Shown: positions 1 to 8,144 of the stretch, piece by piece
Layout of the letters: the number at the start of each line of letters is the position of its first letter
Position numbering within the stretch: position 1 is the first letter of the stretch
Assembly: GCA_017467965.1 (NCBI GenBank)
Contig: JAFUJZ010000029.1
Span: forward strand, 1-31,516
Origin: Clostridia bacterium
GTDB lineage: Bacteria; Bacillota_A; Clostridia; UMGS1883
Direction of reading: 5' to 3'
DNA length: 31,516 bases
Notes under the pieces: model-generated
What the model saw: the letters and a program-made list of their open reading frames with translations, nothing else
What the model was told of the DNA's origin: nothing
Databases searched by the model: none
Position numbers and translations under genes: made by a program

Positions 1-465
1 CTTGGGCTTTTTATCAACAATACCAACTTCTGCAGCACCCTCTGCAAACTTAGTAAGTAACTCTTCACCTACAGCACTGTGGTGAACTTCTCTACCACGG
101 AAACGAACGGTTACCTTAACCTTGTCTCCGCCCTTAAGAAACTTAATTGCGTTTCTGAGTTTTGTTTCAAAATCGTGTGTATCAATGGAAGGAGAAAGTC
201 TTACTTCCTTTGTGTCTACAACCTTCTGGTTCTTACGGTTTTCTTTTTCACGCTTGCTCTCTTCAAACTTGAACTTGCCGTAATCCATGATTTTACATGT
301 AGGGGGAGTTGCCTGAGGAGCAATAAGTGCAAGATCCATATTCTGACCTGTTGCAAGCTCCAACGCTTCTTTAATAGGCATAATACCCAACTGAGCGCCG
401 TCCTTACCTATTACTCTAACTTCCTTCTCACGAATTTCTTCGTTTATCAACAATTCCTTACTGAT
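1..465 (-). CDS. infC: Translation initiation factor IF-3 (3' end outside window)
   Basis: IF-3 binds the 30S subunit, keeps it apart from 50S and checks the start codon and initiator tRNA. The reverse strand reads ISKELLINEEIREKEVRVIG at the N-terminus, then the typical IMDYGKFKFE and EVRLSPSIDTHDFETKLRNA blocks. This covers 155 codons, so roughly 10-20 C-terminal residues lie beyond the window edge. No ATG, GTG or TTG stands at the expected start. A perfect GGAGGTG (472-478) lies 6 bases before an ATC codon (463-465), and the protein from there matches the N-terminus of Bacillus IF-3 (SKDMLVNE type), which uses AUU. I therefore call an AUC start. Rare start codons in infC are a known autoregulatory device, since IF-3 itself rejects non-AUG starts. 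A later TTG (about 451-453) is possible but lacks a well-placed ribosome binding site. rpmI and rplT are expected downstream, outside the window. Confidence 0.95.
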   Translation of the reverse strand, partial: MSKELLINEEIREKEVRVIGKDGAQLGIMPIKEALELATGQNMDLALIAPQATPPTCKIMDYGKFKFEESKREKENRKNQKVVDTKEVRLSPSIDTHDFETKLRNAIKFLKGGDKVKVTVRFRGREVHHSAVGEELLTKFAEGAAEVGIVDKKPK

Positions 466-620
466 AAAAAACACCTCCGAATATTTTTAAACAAAACAAA
501 AAATACGATGAAAACACATTTTCACCGCACTCAAAAAAATCCCCGGTACTTTTCCGGTATTCCTTATTAACCCCATACGCCGTCTGCTTGAGGTGAGAAG
601 CGGTTACTTCTGCTTTATTC
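466..620 (-). promoter_or_regulatory. infC leader, probable L20-type autoregulatory leader
   Basis: About 155 bases lie between the inferred transcription start (near 620) and the infC start. On the transcript strand it carries the block AGAAGTAACCGCTTCT (about 596-611), which can fold as AGAAG/CTTCT, followed by CACCTC. Downstream is CCGG-(7)-CCGG followed by GGGA and a run of seven U (533-539), a terminator-like arrangement. Firmicute infC-rpmI-rplT operons commonly have a leader in which ribosomal protein L20 drives premature termination. The position and shape fit, but I could not run a covariance model, so the family assignment is inference. Confidence 0.65.
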
Positions 621-626
621 CCGCAT

Positions 627-655
627 ATAATATCACAACTTTTCCCCCATGTCAA
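627..655 (-). promoter_or_regulatory. Sigma-A promoter of infC
   Basis: Reverse strand: TTGACA (650-655), a 17-base spacer, TATTAT (627-632). This is a near-consensus sigma-A promoter with transcription expected to start near 620, reading through the leader into infC. Confidence 0.9.
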
Positions 656-698
656 TACCCTTTTTAAAAAAAATTATTCCTTTTTTCGAAAAAATATA

Positions 699-727
699 TA
701 GATTTTTCTGAGCATGTGTTATATAAT
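699..727 (+). promoter_or_regulatory. Possible promoter of the Lrp-type regulator gene
   Basis: TATAAT at 722-727 lies about 40 bases before the regulator start. The -35 region at the right spacing (TAGATT, 699-704) is weak. It would leave a short leader with AAAGGA at 754-759 as ribosome binding site. A weak core promoter would suit a gene that regulates itself, as Lrp-family genes often do. That last point is inference. Confidence 0.45.
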
Positions 728-767
728 AAGTACGATTATGGACTTTTATATTGAAAGGACGATAGTT

Positions 768-1250
768 ATGAATAAAGAACTCTTATCAATTCTTGAAAAA
801 AACAGCCGCATTACTCCCGCTGAAATCGCCGTAATGCTCGGCACAACCGAAGATAGTGTAAAAGATGAAATAAAAATGCTCGAAGAAAGCAAAATCATCC
901 TTGGCTACCGCACTCTCATCAATTGGGAGCACGTTGAAAAGGATACTATCAAAGCATACATCGAGCTTAAGATTACACCTCAGGCAGCAAAGGGCTTTGA
1001 TCGTGTTGCCGAAAAGATTTATAAGTACCCTCAGGTTAAGAGCCTTACACTCATGAGCGGTGCATATGACCTCCTCTTAGAAGTTGAAGGCGAAACTCTT
1101 CGTGATGTGGCAATGTTTGTATCTGAAAAGCTTTCGCAGATGGATTCCGTTACAGCGACAACAACACATTTTGTTTTGAAAACATATAAAAAGGAAAACG
1201 TTATTTTTGAACATCCCGAAGTCGATCCCAGAGAGGTTATTACATTATGA
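768..1250 (+). CDS. Lrp/AsnC-family transcriptional regulator
   Basis: This is a 160-residue DNA-binding regulator. The N-terminus (about 1-60) is a winged helix-turn-helix (ELLSILEKNSRITPAEIAVM...). The C-terminal half (about 70-150) is the RAM/AsnC ligand-binding and oligomerisation domain (VKSLTLMSGAYDLLLEVEG). The ATG at 768 follows AAAGGA at good spacing; an in-frame ATG at 714 would add 18 residues and overlaps the likely promoter, so I reject it. The stop overlaps the next gene's start (ATGA), so the two are probably translationally coupled. A Lrp-type gene directly before an alanine-type aminotransferase is the arrangement of Bacillus subtilis alaR-alaT (yugG-yugH), so it probably controls that aminotransferase in response to an amino acid. 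The ligand cannot be read from the sequence. Confidence 0.9.
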   Translation: MNKELLSILEKNSRITPAEIAVMLGTTEDSVKDEIKMLEESKIILGYRTLINWEHVEKDTIKAYIELKITPQAAKGFDRVAEKIYKYPQVKSLTLMSGAYDLLLEVEGETLRDVAMFVSEKLSQMDSVTATTTHFVLKTYKKENVIFEHPEVDPREVITL

Positions 1251-2425
1251 TGGATTACGAAAACATACTTTCAAAAACCGCTTCTGACATCCCTCCCAGT
1301 GGTATCAGAAAGTTTTTTGACATAGTAAGCGAAATGAAGGATGCAATCAGCTTAGGCGTAGGTGAGCCTGACTTTGTAACCCCTTGGTCTATTCGCGAAG
1401 AAGGTATCAAGGCACTCGAAAAAGGCAGAACCCACTACACCTCAAACGCAGGTACTCTTGAACTCCGAGAAGAAATCGCTCGCTATTCAAAACGCAAATA
1501 CAATCTTACATACAACCCCAAAAGCGAAATTATCGTCACAGTAGGCGGCAGTGAAGCTATTGACATTACTCTGCGTGCACTCATTAATCCCGGAGACGAG
1601 GTTTTAATTCCCGAACCCAGCTTTGTTTGCTATAAGCCTTGTGCATCTCTCGCAGGCGGTGTCCCTGTTCCGATTGTAACAGAGGAAAAAGACAATTTCC
1701 GTTTAACAAAGGAAAAACTCCTGGAAAAAATCACGGATAAAACAAAGGTGCTCATTCTTCCCTTCCCCAACAACCCCACAGGTGCGATTATGGAAAAGGA
1801 AGATTTAGAGGATATCGCCTCTGTTCTCCGCGATACAAACATCATCGTTTTGTCCGATGAAATCTATTCCGAGCTTACATACAACAATAAAAAGCATATA
1901 TCCTTTGCATCTATTGACGGTATGTGGGAAAGAACCGTTACAATAAACGGCTTTAGTAAAGCATTCGCCATGACAGGCTGGAGACTGGGCTACGCTATGG
2001 CTCCCGAACCCATAGCAAAGGTTATGTACAAAATTCACCAGTACGGTATTATGTGTGCTCCCACAACAAGCCAGTTTGCCGCTGTTGAAGCACTCCGCAA
2101 CTGCGATGAAGACGTTGAAAACATGTGTAAGGAATATAACTATCGCCGCCGTGTACTTGTTGACGGCTTCCGTAAAATGGGACTAAGCTGCTTTGAACCC
2201 GAGGGTGCGTTCTACGTATTCCCTAACATATCCTCATTAGGCTACACTAGTGAAGAATTCGCCCAAAAGCTTTTGGAAGAAGAAAAGGTAGCGGTTGTAC
2301 CGGGTAACGCATTCGGTCAGAGCGGTGAAGGCTTTGTACGCTGTAGCTATGCTTATTCAATCAAAAATATTGAAGAAGCAATCCGCCGTATCGCCCGTTT
2401 TGTTGAAAGACATAAGAATCAGTAA
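1247..2425 (+). CDS. PLP-dependent class I/II aminotransferase (AlaT/AspB-like)
   Basis: This 392-residue fold-type I aminotransferase moves amino groups between an amino acid and a 2-oxoacid, using pyridoxal phosphate in the cytosol. Visible motifs are the substrate-arm sequence LGVGEPDF (about 36-43), NNPTG (175-179), the cofactor-binding SDEIY (203-207), the Schiff-base lysine K238 in SKAFAMTGWRLGY, and a C-terminal arginine region VRCSYAYS. Length is normal for the family (380-400). The start ATG overlaps the regulator's stop; a second ATG directly follows, so either is possible. By synteny with alaR-alaT the substrate is probably alanine/pyruvate, but aspartate or aromatic substrates cannot be excluded. 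Transcription ends at the strong hairpin at 2429-2460. Confidence 0.93.
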   Translation: MMDYENILSKTASDIPPSGIRKFFDIVSEMKDAISLGVGEPDFVTPWSIREEGIKALEKGRTHYTSNAGTLELREEIARYSKRKYNLTYNPKSEIIVTVGGSEAIDITLRALINPGDEVLIPEPSFVCYKPCASLAGGVPVPIVTEEKDNFRLTKEKLLEKITDKTKVLILPFPNNPTGAIMEKEDLEDIASVLRDTNIIVLSDEIYSELTYNNKKHISFASIDGMWERTVTINGFSKAFAMTGWRLGYAMAPEPIAKVMYKIHQYGIMCAPTTSQFAAVEALRNCDEDVENMCKEYNYRRRVLVDGFRKMGLSCFEPEGAFYVFPNISSLGYTSEEFAQKLLEEEKVAVVPGNAFGQSGEGFVRCSYAYSIKNIEEAIRRIARFVERHKNQ

Positions 2426-2428
2426 TTT

Positions 2429-2460
2429 AAAAGGTTCAGGACTAATGTCCTGAACCTTTT
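2429..2460. terminator. Bidirectional rho-independent terminator between aminotransferase gene and addB
   Basis: AAAAGGTTCAGGAC (2429-2442) pairs perfectly with GTCCTGAACCTTTT (2447-2460) around a TAAT loop. The A-run on the left and T-run on the right let it work on both strands. The addB stop codon (2442-2444) lies at the stem-loop junction, so the last addB codons form one arm. Confidence 0.92.
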
Positions 2461-5400
2461 TCGTTTTCTATTATCTTTAAAAGTGCGTCTTTATCGTTAA
2501 TTTTTTCCACATAACGGTATCCCGAGCCTTTAACGGAAGGGTCAAATGCGCAAAAAGATTTCATCTCGCACCATTCGCAAGCACCTCTCACAGGCTTTAT
2601 AGCATTGTTGCCGCCGAGTATTTCGCTTGCCAGCTTCTTTACAGTATTTTTTGCATGCTTTGAAACAGCCGCAAAATCACTTTCCGACGCAACGCGCGAG
2701 CTTTCTGTGAAAGAACCGTCCTTTTTTAGCTTTACGTTTATAACACTGCTGCCTTTGGCGTAGTCACAATCCATTGCTTCAAGGATTTCTTCCTCACCAA
2801 GCACCAGTCCATCCATTTTAAGCTTTTTAACAATTTCGCTCTTAACAGCTTCATCCGATACTGTTCCCGGCGCTTCTATAATCGGGTCGTCGATTTTAAA
2901 ATACAACATTCCCCCGGGGCGGTAATCTCCGTTTTCACAGATTGCCGTCAGGTACACTGCCAGCTGAAGGTCAAACCCATGATAAATGTTTGAAAGCGAA
3001 AACTTTTTATTGCCGCTTTTGTAGTCAATTATCCTCACAAATTTTCCCTTTGCCAAGTTAAGGATATCAGCTCGGTCTACTCTTCCGCGTAATATGGCTT
3101 TCTGTCCGTTGGGCAAATCAATCGTCATTGGCTTGAAATCACCCTTCTTATCAAACACAATTTCATATCCCAAGGGTTCAAACCTGCCCTTTTTCATATG
3201 CTCGCTCAAAACAGTAACACTGCGCTTTGCAATACGCTTAAGCTCTGCAAAAAGGTGTCTCACCCTTGGCGAGGTTTCCAGGAGGTGCTTATTAAGCCCC
3301 GACAGAAGTGACAGAGTGATTTCTTCTGTTTTTTTATTGATGTAACCTTCGTCAATATCACGCCAGCTTCTGCCGTCGTCTGCAAGTCCTTTACCGAAAA
3401 GGTCAACAAATTCATGAAGGAATGTACCGCTGTCTGCCGCAGTTACCTCAAGCTGTTTCCTCTCAGTAAGTCCCAGCGTTACCTCCGCAAAATACGCAAA
3501 CGGGCATTTCACATACCCTTCAAGGCGTGATACGCTCGTTGTGAGTTCACTTGTGTATCTTGCTTTCAAAAGCTCTTCACGCACAAGCTCGGTTTTGTTT
3601 TCGTATGACGTATACTTTTCAATTTCTTTAAGCTTATTCTGCCAGTGTGGGTCATTTTTGTAATAATCCAATGCCGTAAGCCACACAGGTGCTATTTCTT
3701 CACCGTTTTTGTATGCTGCATATTCCGCCGCAAAATCCTCATATGTGCTCTTTGCGCTCGTTATACACCGTACGCTGTCTTCCTCCCTCAATTCATCCGA
3801 TACGAAAGAATTCGGGAAAACACGGTAAATCCTCTTTATAATTGAGGACGGCTTTGCACTTTCGCCCTCTTCACTGTAGCTTACATAAAGCCTCTCCGTT
3901 GCACATGTCAAAGCTGAATATATAAGGCTTTCTTCCATATATATCTTGCCTAAACGGTCGGGCGGAAGCTCTATGCCGTATTCTGAAAGCTCATGACGGT
4001 CAGCGTCCGAAAAAATGCCCGTATCCTTAGGTGCTAACGGAAACTCTCCTTCACGAGCACCAATAACGATAACTGCCTTTGCTCCGTGAGAGCGTGCACG
4101 GTCAATACTACCGGCACAAACACAGTCTGTAGTAGAAGGTATAACGCCTATCTCAACGCTTTCCAATCCCGATGCAAATATTGACCCAAACTCCTCTGCG
4201 TTGAGCATTTTATCACAAAAGGCATTGTCAAAGCTTTCAAGCACATCTACTACAAGCTCGTATACCTGCCTCATTCGCAGCGCAGCATCCATATCGCCTT
4301 TTTTTTCAAGATTGCCTGATAAAGCATCGATTTTTTCTTCAATGCCGCACTCAGTCATAAACTCATAAAAGGCTACGCTGAATTCTCTGCCCGTGTGTCG
4401 TCCTTTTATTTTTTCCTCAAGATGTACAACAGGCTCTGTAAGCCTTTTTCTTGTGCTGTTTATTTTTTCAAGATAATCCTTATCTGCACATTCATCCTTT
4501 ACTGACAAAGGCATATCCCAGTTGTCTGTCCTCTTCCAGTCTCTGCGCTTTACACCTGCAGCCAAGCAGTAGTTTTCAAATTCGTCTGCCTCATAGGGCA
4601 AAAGCGGCGAAAACGCCGTTTTCATATATTCAAAGACACTTTCGTTTTTCCACCCGCGGGATATAATCTTTATTGCACTCAAAAGAAAAATCGCCGCCGC
4701 TTCCCCCGAAAGCGGTGTTTTTTTGTCCATAAACAAAGGTATTCCAAACCTTTCAAAAACACGCGACAGATTTCTTTCGTATTTTTCAAGCTCTCTTGCA
4801 ACTATTACAATATCACGGTATCTGTAACCCTCATCACGGCAAAGTCTTTCAACCTCTCGTGCCGCATTTTCAATTTCAGTGTATTCATTTTTTGCTCTGT
4901 GAAGGCGTATTTTATCGGTTTTGTCCCAAAAAACTTCTTCTTCGTCTTCAAAAAAGCTTTTTTCAAGAATCTTTAATTCATCCTGGGCTGTAAACATCGC
5001 ACCGGGAAGCTTAACTTCGCCTTTATATTCAACACCCTCATTTTTTGCAATGCGTATAAGGGTATCCTTAGTGCGGTTTGCTGTCTCAAATTCATCTAAT
5101 CCCTCATATGCGCAAAGTGCCACCGTCACACTCTTTGCCTTCTTGAGTATGTTTTTAATAACATCGTATTCCAAAGGTGTAAAAGCCTGAAAAGCATCAA
5201 TAAAAACATCTTTTCCCTTAAGATAATCTGTTTTCTGTATATTTTTGCAAAGCCCCTCCAACAAATCGTCAGAATCGCGGTAGCCCGTACTCAAAAAAGC
5301 ATCATAAGCATCAAAAATAACCTTGCAGTCGGAAAGTTTCTTAAAAAGCAAGGAATTCTTAGTTTTTTTCATTGCGTTTTCAATTTTTTCTTTGGTTATG

Positions 5401-5777
5401 CCGTACTTTTTAAAAGTTGTGATAATAACCGCACTTTCCTGTGCCATTTCTCCGCGACGCGCACTGCCTCCGTACAACGAAAGTGATGCGGCGTTCTTTT
5501 TTGTGATATCATAAAGCACCATTATACGCCCGGATTTCGATATATCCTCTTTGAGATTTCCGCCATACATCTCTTCAAAACAATAGGCAAGTCGCCTTAG
5601 GCTGAAAACATCAGGATTGCCCATGCCGCTCATTCCGAAAGCTGCGGTAATCTTTTTTTCTGCCGCAAAGCTGTACTGCTCAGGCACAATGTATATTGAA
5701 TTTTCACAAGTTTTCATCAGCGAAAACAACTCTTCTGTCTTACCGCTTCCGCTTCTGCCTGTAATTATTCTAAGCAT
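2442..5777 (-). CDS. addB: ATP-dependent helicase/nuclease subunit B (AddB)
   Basis: AddB partners AddA in the Gram-positive RecBCD equivalent, which resects double-strand breaks to load RecA. The 1111 residues begin [19 protein letters not shown], giving a Walker A at 7-14. The middle is an inactivated helicase-like region. The C-terminus holds the RecB-type nuclease (GRVDRAD... then [12 protein letters not shown]) and the iron-sulfur cysteines: one in [16 protein letters not shown] and three in [15 protein letters not shown]. Length is close to the usual 1150. The start overlaps the trmD stop by 8 bases. Normally addA follows directly; here a terminator overlaps the stop and the next gene is convergent, so addA must be elsewhere or missing. 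Confidence 0.96.
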   Translation of the reverse strand: MLRIITGRSGSGKTEELFSLMKTCENSIYIVPEQYSFAAEKKITAAFGMSGMGNPDVFSLRRLAYCFEEMYGGNLKEDISKSGRIMVLYDITKKNAASLSLYGGSARRGEMAQESAVIITTFKKYGITKEKIENAMKKTKNSLLFKKLSDCKVIFDAYDAFLSTGYRDSDDLLEGLCKNIQKTDYLKGKDVFIDAFQAFTPLEYDVIKNILKKAKSVTVALCAYEGLDEFETANRTKDTLIRIAKNEGVEYKGEVKLPGAMFTAQDELKILEKSFFEDEEEVFWDKTDKIRLHRAKNEYTEIENAAREVERLCRDEGYRYRDIVIVARELEKYERNLSRVFERFGIPLFMDKKTPLSGEAAAIFLLSAIKIISRGWKNESVFEYMKTAFSPLLPYEADEFENYCLAAGVKRRDWKRTDNWDMPLSVKDECADKDYLEKINSTRKRLTEPVVHLEEKIKGRHTGREFSVAFYEFMTECGIEEKIDALSGNLEKKGDMDAALRMRQVYELVVDVLESFDNAFCDKMLNAEEFGSIFASGLESVEIGVIPSTTDCVCAGSIDRARSHGAKAVIVIGAREGEFPLAPKDTGIFSDADRHELSEYGIELPPDRLGKIYMEESLIYSALTCATERLYVSYSEEGESAKPSSIIKRIYRVFPNSFVSDELREEDSVRCITSAKSTYEDFAAEYAAYKNGEEIAPVWLTALDYYKNDPHWQNKLKEIEKYTSYENKTELVREELLKARYTSELTTSVSRLEGYVKCPFAYFAEVTLGLTERKQLEVTAADSGTFLHEFVDLFGKGLADDGRSWRDIDEGYINKKTEEITLSLLSGLNKHLLETSPRVRHLFAELKRIAKRSVTVLSEHMKKGRFEPLGYEIVFDKKGDFKPMTIDLPNGQKAILRGRVDRADILNLAKGKFVRIIDYKSGNKKFSLSNIYHGFDLQLAVYLTAICENGDYRPGGMLYFKIDDPIIEAPGTVSDEAVKSEIVKKLKMDGLVLGEEEILEAMDCDYAKGSSVINVKLKKDGSFTESSRVASESDFAAVSKHAKNTVKKLASEILGGNNAIKPVRGACEWCEMKSFCAFDPSVKGSGYRYVEKINDKDALLKIIENEKGSGH

Positions 5778-6510
5778 TCTTCTTTCGTTTCCTTCTCACT
5801 TTTTTAAGCATTTCTTTTTCTTTATCCGTAAGGTTTGCTTTTTTTATCAAATCAGGTCTTTTGAGCTTTGTTCTTATAAGGCTTTGCTCACGCCTCCATG
5901 CTTCAATGTTTGCATGATGTCCCGACAAAAGAATATCCGGCACCCTTCTTCCCATAAATTCCACAGGGCGAGTGTATTGCGGATACTCCAATAGTCCGTC
6001 ATAGTGGCTCTCAACCTGCATAGTTTCGTCGGAGTCAAGCACCCCTTCCTTCATACGGCTTGTGGCATCAATAACAATCATCGCAGGCAGCTCTCCACCT
6101 GTCAAAACATAATCTCCGACGCTTATTTCCTCGTCAACGATTTCTTCGATAATTCTCTCGTCAACACCTTCGTAATGTCCACAAAGTATGACAACGTGCT
6201 CCATTTTAGAAAGCTCACGTGCCTTTTCCTGGTTGAAAACATTCCCCTGAGGTGACATGTATACAACATATGGCTTTTTATCGCCCTTCACTGACTGATA
6301 TGCCTTGTATATGGGTCCGGGCTGCATAACCATACCACCGCCCGCACCGTAAGGATAATCATCAACGCGACGGTAGTTGCCCTCCGAAAAATCACGGATG
6401 TTTATATATTCAGTTTCAATAATACCTTTTTTCAAAGCTCTTCCTATAATGCTTTCGCCGAGCACACTCTCAAACATTTCGGGAAACAGCGTCAATACCG
6501 AAAACTTCAT
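5770..6510 (-). CDS. trmD: tRNA (guanine-N1-)-methyltransferase TrmD
   Basis: TrmD methylates G37 of tRNAs, next to the anticodon, using S-adenosylmethionine, and prevents +1 frameshifting. It is 246 residues, as usual. Visible are the N-terminal [30 protein letters not shown], the trefoil-knot SAM site [12 protein letters not shown] and [14 protein letters not shown], and the C-terminal [12 protein letters not shown] with the following arginine-rich helix. The ribosome binding site is modest (AAAGG about 11 bases before the ATG). It overlaps addB by 8 bases, so the two are co-translated. It is separated from rimM by about 207 bases, unusual for this pair. Confidence 0.97.
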   Translation of the reverse strand: MKFSVLTLFPEMFESVLGESIIGRALKKGIIETEYINIRDFSEGNYRRVDDYPYGAGGGMVMQPGPIYKAYQSVKGDKKPYVVYMSPQGNVFNQEKARELSKMEHVVILCGHYEGVDERIIEEIVDEEISVGDYVLTGGELPAMIVIDATSRMKEGVLDSDETMQVESHYDGLLEYPQYTRPVEFMGRRVPDILLSGHHANIEAWRREQSLIRTKLKRPDLIKKANLTDKEKEMLKKVRRKRKKNA

Positions 6511-6717
6511 TTGGTTTTAACCTTTCATTAGTGGGTTTTTGTAGACTTTTATCTGGGACCACTGCAACTATTTTATAATGAACATGGACACAGCCATTCA
6601 TTTAAAGTTTAGCTTGTTACAAAACGAGTATGTTGGATGACTGTGGGTAGGCAATGTCCCTGCAACTTACAGCGGTAAGTTTGCCATTACCTTCGTTCTA
6701 CACTTTGCATTCTGCAC
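6511..6717. other. Non-coding gap between rimM and trmD with host repeats
   Basis: The gap of 207 bases has no convincing reading frame. It holds one copy of a 32-base repeat (6541-6572, second copy at 7275-7306) and a TGCATTCTGCAC motif (about 6707-6718) that recurs near 26065. The rest shows no recognisable structure. In most Firmicutes rimM and trmD nearly touch, so this looks like inserted repeat DNA. Confidence 0.6.
6541..6572. repeat. Short dispersed repeat, copy 1
   Basis: CTTTTATCTGGGACCACTGC and flanks match 7275-7306 at 26 of 32 positions (counted by eye). It lies upstream of trmD in the rimM-trmD gap. Confidence 0.7.
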
Positions 6718-7203
6718 TCATATTAGTCCTTCAATGGGTGTAATATAAATCTTCTTTTCGTCCAAATCAACTCTGTCAACAAAAGCGTCACACTTGGGTA
6801 TCAAAATCTCCTTGTCACCATTTTTAATAGCAATCAGATTCTGTGCCGCTTTTTCCTGTATGTCTACAACCTCACCAATCTCTTCACCGTCAACTGTTTC
6901 GGCAGTGAGACCTATAAGGTCAATAAGATAGTACTCTCCTTTGGGAAGAGGCGGAAAATCCTCTCTCTTGGCATAAAGGTACACGTTTTTCATTCTCTCT
7001 GCACTATTCATATCCTCTATACCTTCAATCGTTACAAGAACGCAGTTTTTGCCCTCTCTTACATTTGTTATATGAAACTTATTTTCCTTTTTGTCGTAAA
7101 GATACTCCACCTTTTTGAAAAACGCGAGAGAATCCGCGTAATGAACGGCTTTCATTTCACCTTTTACACCGTGAGTATTTATAATTTTCATCATTTCAAT
7201 CAT
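6718..7203 (-). CDS. rimM: 16S rRNA processing/maturation factor RimM
   Basis: RimM binds ribosomal protein S19 and helps mature the 30S head. The 161 residues show the N-terminal beta-barrel opening (MKIINTHGVKGEMKAVHYAD), the middle LVTIEGIEDMNSAERMKN block, and the C-terminal PRC-barrel (YLIDLIGLTAETVDGEEIGEV through EILIPKCDAFVDRVDLDEKKIYI). The ATG at 7203 follows GGAGGG by 6 bases. The classical order rpsP-KH-rimM-trmD-rplS is broken here: an alarmone synthetase lies upstream, and addB replaces rplS after trmD. Confidence 0.96.
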   Translation of the reverse strand: MIEMMKIINTHGVKGEMKAVHYADSLAFFKKVEYLYDKKENKFHITNVREGKNCVLVTIEGIEDMNSAERMKNVYLYAKREDFPPLPKGEYYLIDLIGLTAETVDGEEIGEVVDIQEKAAQNLIAIKNGDKEILIPKCDAFVDRVDLDEKKIYITPIEGLI

Positions 7204-7274
7204 TTGTAGCCCTCCCCAAAAACACTTTCCTTAATTATACGATAAATTCCCTCGCTTTGCAAGTGTTCATATCA

Positions 7275-7306
7275 GTGAACTTTTATCTTAGATCACTGCA
7301 ACTACT
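7275..7306. repeat. Short dispersed repeat, copy 2
   Basis: Second copy of the repeat at 6541-6572. It overlaps the stop codon of the alarmone synthetase gene (7302-7304), so the repeat forms the 3' end of that gene and its untranslated tail. Confidence 0.7.
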
Positions 7307-7922
7307 CACTCATCATATCACGTATTTTCATCATGGAATAATCAATCTTGAGCATTTCGTCGGCACATCTTTTCAAAAGTGCCCGACTTTCCTCGTCGCT
7401 TGTGTCTTTTTTGTATTTTAACTGATGCTCGGCACTTGCCCAGGAATTCATAACCATGGTGCGAATCTGTATCTCTACCGTCACATAATGTGTCCGCCCT
7501 TTATTAAGTATCCCCGTCCGCACAATCATATGATAGCTTCTGTAACCGTTTTTTTTGGGATTTCTTATATAGTCTTTAGTTTCCTTTACCTCAATATCGC
7601 TACATTTCCCAAGCTCTTTTGCCATAACATACACATCGTCAATATAAGGACAGATAATTCTAATCCCTGCCGCATCGTATACATTCACAACAGCTGATTT
7701 TCCTCCGCCTGCAAACCCTCTCTTTTTGAGCTTTTCTTCCATACTCTCGGGGCTTTTAATACGGTAACGCACATTGTCGCACAGCTTTCTCTGTCCTCGT
7801 GCCTCTCTTCTTTGGTCTATCTCGTAAATTCTTTCTACAAGCTTTTCAATAGCCTCTTCAAGACAAAACAAATTCTCCTTATAATAGTCAAAATATGTGC
7901 TGTTTATCGCTTCCTTTAACAT
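7302..7922 (-). CDS. Small alarmone synthetase, RelA/SpoT synthetase domain (GTP pyrophosphokinase)
   Basis: This protein transfers pyrophosphate from ATP to GTP or GDP to make (p)ppGpp, the stringent-response signal. Its 206 residues contain only the synthetase domain: YRIKSPESMEEKL (about 53-65), metal-binding D83 in YDAAGIRIIC, the G-loop KDYIRNPKKNGYRSYH (116-131) and VEIQIRTMVMNSWASAEH (149-166) with catalytic E150. No HD hydrolase, TGS or ACT domain is present, so it matches the stand-alone RelQ/RelP-type enzymes. The ATG at 7922 follows GGAAAGGGAGAGAGA. The stop lies inside a dispersed repeat. It may be co-transcribed with rimM 98 bases downstream. Which subtype (RelQ or RelP) I cannot decide. 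Confidence 0.92.
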   Translation of the reverse strand: MLKEAINSTYFDYYKENLFCLEEAIEKLVERIYEIDQRREARGQRKLCDNVRYRIKSPESMEEKLKKRGFAGGGKSAVVNVYDAAGIRIICPYIDDVYVMAKELGKCSDIEVKETKDYIRNPKKNGYRSYHMIVRTGILNKGRTHYVTVEIQIRTMVMNSWASAEHQLKYKKDTSDEESRALLKRCADEMLKIDYSMMKIRDMMSE

Positions 7923-8105
7923 TCTCTCTCCCTTTCCTTTTTTTAGTCGAACATTTCATTATATTCATTCCGTCAATCAAATATTACAGTATATTTTTGA
8001 ATAAAATGTCTGCCCATTCTTAAAAAAGCTCGAAGCAAATGTAAACTTTTTTTATAAAAATCCGTCCACTATTTGGTTTTCAATTAGTTATATATATTAC
8101 AAAAC
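7923..8105. other. AT-rich intergenic gap upstream of the alarmone synthetase
   Basis: No reading frame of note. It should contain the promoter of the alarmone synthetase on the minus strand. A TATAAT is visible near 7960 (reverse strand), but no good -35 stands 16-18 bases before it, so I do not assign a promoter. Confidence 0.5.
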
Positions 8106-8144
8106 AAAAGAATTCCCGAAGGAAAATCCTTCGGGAATTCTTTT
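8106..8144 (-). terminator. Rho-independent terminator of glnN
   Basis: AAAAGAATTCCCGAAGGA (8106-8123) pairs perfectly with TCCTTCGGGAATTCTTTT (8127-8144) around an AAA loop: 18 base pairs with A/T tracts on both sides. The glnN stop codon (8143-8145) lies at the base of the stem. Confidence 0.92.

Noticed and set aside
458..655. 65-residue minus-strand frame over the infC leader
   Set aside because: It covers the promoter and structured leader and lies in a different frame from infC; better explained as regulatory RNA.
714..767. Upstream ATG at 714 as start of the Lrp-type regulator
   Set aside because: It overlaps the likely -10 region and has no ribosome binding site, while the ATG at 768 has AAAGGA at good spacing and the family's normal N-terminus.
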